Below, piece by piece: positions 61,922 to 64,000 of a stretch of 64,000 nt of DNA. The notes under the pieces are model-generated. The model ran no database searches. It was not told where the DNA came from and saw only the letters and a list, made by a program, of their open reading frames with translations. Positions within the stretch are counted from its first letter, which is position 1; each line of letters starts with the position of its first letter. The position numbers and the translations under genes are program-made. Source of the DNA: an uncultured Lachnospiraceae bacterium (GTDB lineage Bacteria > Bacillota > Clostridia > Lachnospirales > Lachnospiraceae); contig CAJTRK010000002.1 of assembly GCA_910578475.1 (NCBI GenBank), positions 62,001 to 126,000 of the forward strand, in the 5' to 3' direction.

Positions 61922-64000
61922 ATGGAAGACAGCAGAATTATTAAAACCGAATATTCCGAAGTCATGCAGAAATCTTTTATTGATTATGCGATGAGCGTTA
62001 TCATAGCCAGAGCGCTTCCCGATGTACGGGACGGATTGAAGCCCGTACAGAGACGGACGCTTTATGACATGTATGAGCTCGGTATACGCTATGACAGACC
62101 GTACCGTAAGTCTGCGCGTATCGTCGGCGATACAATGGGTAAATATCATCCGCATGGAGACAGTTCCATCTATGATGCGCTTGTGGTCATGACACAGGAT
62201 TTCAAAAAGGGACTGCCTTTAATTGACGGACACGGCAATTTCGGCAACATCGAAGGCGACGGCGCGGCGGCAATGCGTTATACGGAAGCGAGACTGGAAC
62301 GGATTACCCAGGAGGCATTTTTAGCCGATTTGGATAAAGACGTTGTCGATTTCCTGCCGAATTTCGATGAGACAGAGAAAGAACCGGGCGTTCTTCCGGT
62401 CAAAATTCCCAATCTGCTCATCAATGGTTCGGAAGGAATTGCGGTCGGCATGGCGACCAATATTCCGCCGCATAATCTGGCGGAAGTCATTAACGCGATG
62501 AAAGCCTGTATGTCAGATGAAAACATCACGACAAGAGAACTGATGCGTTATGTCAAAGGACCGGATTTTCCGACGGGCGGCATCGTCATTAATCAGGATG
62601 AACTGCTGCATATCTATGAGACCGGAACCGGCAAAATAAGAATCCGCGGTAAAGTAGAAGTGGAAAAGGCCAAAGGAGGTAAAATAAACCTTGTCATCAC
62701 CGAAATCCCCTATACGATGATTGGCTCTTACATCGGTAAATTTCTGATGGATGTAGCATCGCTTGCGGAAACGAAAAAAACGCAGGATATCGTGGATATC
62801 ACAAACCAGTCTTCCAAAGAGGGAATCCGTATTGTAATTGAACTTCGCAAAGACGCGGACGTAGAAAATTTCACCAATCTGCTCTATAAAAAAACCAAGC
62901 TGGAAGATACTTTCGGCGTCAATATGCTCGCCATTGCAGACGGCAAGCCGGAAACGATGGGATTAAAGCAGATTCTCAAGGCGAACATCGATTTCCAGTA
63001 TGAGGTTGCCACACGAAAATATAAAAATCTGCTGGCAAAAGAGCTGGATAAGAAAGAAATACAGGAAGGGCTCATCAAAGCATGCAATGTCATCGACCTG
63101 ATTATCGAAATCCTTCGCGGTTCCAAAGACCGGAACATGGCCAAAGCCTGCCTGGTAGAAGGAAAAACGGACGGCATTAAGTTCCGCTCCAAAGAGTCCA
63201 AAATCATGGCGGCGCAGCTTATGTTTTCCGAAAAGCAGGCCAATGCGATACTGGAGATGCGTCTGTATAAACTGATTGGCCTGGAAATTGAAGCGTTGAT
63301 AAACGACCACGAAGAAACGATGGCGAACATTTACCGTTATGAAGATATTCTGGCCAGACGGGATTCTATGGCGCAGGTTATCATCAATGAGCTTGACGAG
63401 ATTAAATCCGCCTATGCAAGACGCCGGCGGACGGAAATTACCAATGCCGAAGAGGCTGTCTATGTCGAGAAAAAAGCAGAAGAGATGGATATCGTTTTCC
63501 TGATGGACCGCTTCGGTTATGCAAGAACCATTGATTTACAGACTTATGAACGAAATAAAGAATCCGTGCACGCAGAGAACAAATATGTGTTCCAATGTAA
63601 AAATACAGGAAAAATTTGCATTTTTACGAATACGGGACAGCTTCATACCATCAAGGCGGCCGATTTACCGTTTGGAAAGTTTCGGGACAAAGGCACTCCG
63701 GTGGACAATGTCAGCAACTATGAATCTGCAAGAGAAAACATCATATATGCGGCAAGCCAGACGGATTTGAACCTGTACCGCGTGATTTTTGCAACAAAAC
63801 TTGCAATGTTAAAAGTCGTTGACGGCGGCGAGTTTGACGTTACCAAACGAACCGTTGCGGCAACCAAACTGCAGGAAGACGATGAAGTTATCAGCGTTGT
63901 AACGCTGAAGGAACAGCATAACATCATTTTACAATCGAAAAACGGATATTTTCTGCGGTTTACGGTTGACGAAATTCCGGAGAAAAAGAAAGGCGCCGTT
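61922..64000 (+). CDS. Type IIA topoisomerase subunit A (GyrA/ParC-type), 3' partial
   Basis: 693 codons visible, running off the window. Breakage-reunion domain: catalytic Tyr120 in [11 protein letters not shown]; quinolone region [13 protein letters not shown] has Ser81 and Asp85, the drug-sensitive-type residues. [18 protein letters not shown] and a coiled-coil follow; the C-terminal beta-pinwheel is partly visible from about residue 505. A GyrA-box (QRRGGKG) is not seen in the visible part. Start ATG 61922 has AAAGGGG nine bases upstream and a short hairpin TGCGCT-CGA-AGCGCA (61898-61912) before it. Confidence 0.93.
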   Translation, partial: MEDSRIIKTEYSEVMQKSFIDYAMSVIIARALPDVRDGLKPVQRRTLYDMYELGIRYDRPYRKSARIVGDTMGKYHPHGDSSIYDALVVMTQDFKKGLPLIDGHGNFGNIEGDGAAAMRYTEARLERITQEAFLADLDKDVVDFLPNFDETEKEPGVLPVKIPNLLINGSEGIAVGMATNIPPHNLAEVINAMKACMSDENITTRELMRYVKGPDFPTGGIVINQDELLHIYETGTGKIRIRGKVEVEKAKGGKINLVITEIPYTMIGSYIGKFLMDVASLAETKKTQDIVDITNQSSKEGIRIVIELRKDADVENFTNLLYKKTKLEDTFGVNMLAIADGKPETMGLKQILKANIDFQYEVATRKYKNLLAKELDKKEIQEGLIKACNVIDLIIEILRGSKDRNMAKACLVEGKTDGIKFRSKESKIMAAQLMFSEKQANAILEMRLYKLIGLEIEALINDHEETMANIYRYEDILARRDSMAQVIINELDEIKSAYARRRRTEITNAEEAVYVEKKAEEMDIVFLMDRFGYARTIDLQTYERNKESVHAENKYVFQCKNTGKICIFTNTGQLHTIKAADLPFGKFRDKGTPVDNVSNYESARENIIYAASQTDLNLYRVIFATKLAMLKVVDGGEFDVTKRTVAATKLQEDDEVISVVTLKEQHNIILQSKNGYFLRFTVDEIPEKKKGAV

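Overview
This is a contiguous chromosomal stretch of a Gram-positive, spore-forming anaerobe of the class Clostridia, most likely family Lachnospiraceae. The evidence is the gene content: CotH/VTC/DUF4956 cluster, TepA-FtsK, YqfC-YqfD-PhoH-YbeY sporulation/ribosome block, NfnAB, an [FeFe] hydrogenase with a GltD-like partner, zinc-ribbon membrane proteins, AGGAGG-type ribosome binding sites, sigma-A promoters with extended -10 boxes, and mostly plus-strand genes. I see no rRNA, tRNA, CRISPR array, insertion sequence or prophage. No species name can be supported from the sequence alone.

Layout. 1-2.7 kb: end of a CotH-type gene, a carbohydrate-binding-like lipoprotein, a VTC polyphosphate-polymerase-like protein and a DUF4956 membrane protein, closed by a terminator. 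2.8-6.4 kb: TepA/ClpP-like protease and the DNA translocase FtsK/SpoIIIE. 6.4-12.9 kb: one-carbon and redox genes (fhs, folD, nfnA, nfnB) around a zinc-ribbon/TPR/chitobiase-C-terminal protein. 13-17.6 kb: MORN-like membrane protein, a large minus-strand membrane protein, a zinc-ribbon membrane protein, rlmH. 17.6-20.5 kb: a small accessory patch with a frameshifted Nudix gene, a frameshifted Rpn-family nuclease/transposase, tandem hairpin repeats and a lipoprotein. 20.5-28.1 kb: pdp, then yqfC-yqfD-phoH-HD protein-ybeY in the order known from Bacillus, and a SpoVB-like flippase. 28.2-34.9 kb: BofC-like protein, two FAD oxidoreductases, then proB, DUF896, 5-FCL, proA. 35-37.1 kb: chemoreceptor and a small unknown protein. 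37.2-40.9 kb: GltD-like/NuoF-like subunit and [FeFe] hydrogenase. 41-50.1 kb: lipoprotein, metH, ilvB, ilvN, K+ uptake pair trkH/trkA, second ilvN, ilvC. 50.1-53.1 kb: LysR regulator divergent from leuC-leuD. 53.2-59.8 kb: small unknown coiled-coil protein, an unknown secreted protein, HDOD signalling protein, XRE regulator with a small membrane protein, unknown protein, GGDEF cyclase, and a possible nuclease-like/winged-helix protein. 59.9-64 kb: a type IIA topoisomerase pair (second subunit runs off the window).

How the parts work together: proline, branched-chain amino acid, leucine and methionine synthesis lie in compact operons. NADPH/ferredoxin/H2 balancing is represented twice (NfnAB, and HydA with a GltD-like partner), with folate C1 enzymes next to NfnAB. 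Several envelope or signalling genes have no assignable function. The most interesting signals are the glutamate-synthase-linked hydrogenase, the PgpH-locus protein that has lost its HD catalytic residues, the nuclease-like/winged-helix protein at 59 kb, the duplicated operator around the XRE promoter, the double-hairpin leader before the MORN gene, and two single-base frameshifts close together at 18 kb. I do not see one clearly unprecedented multigene system.
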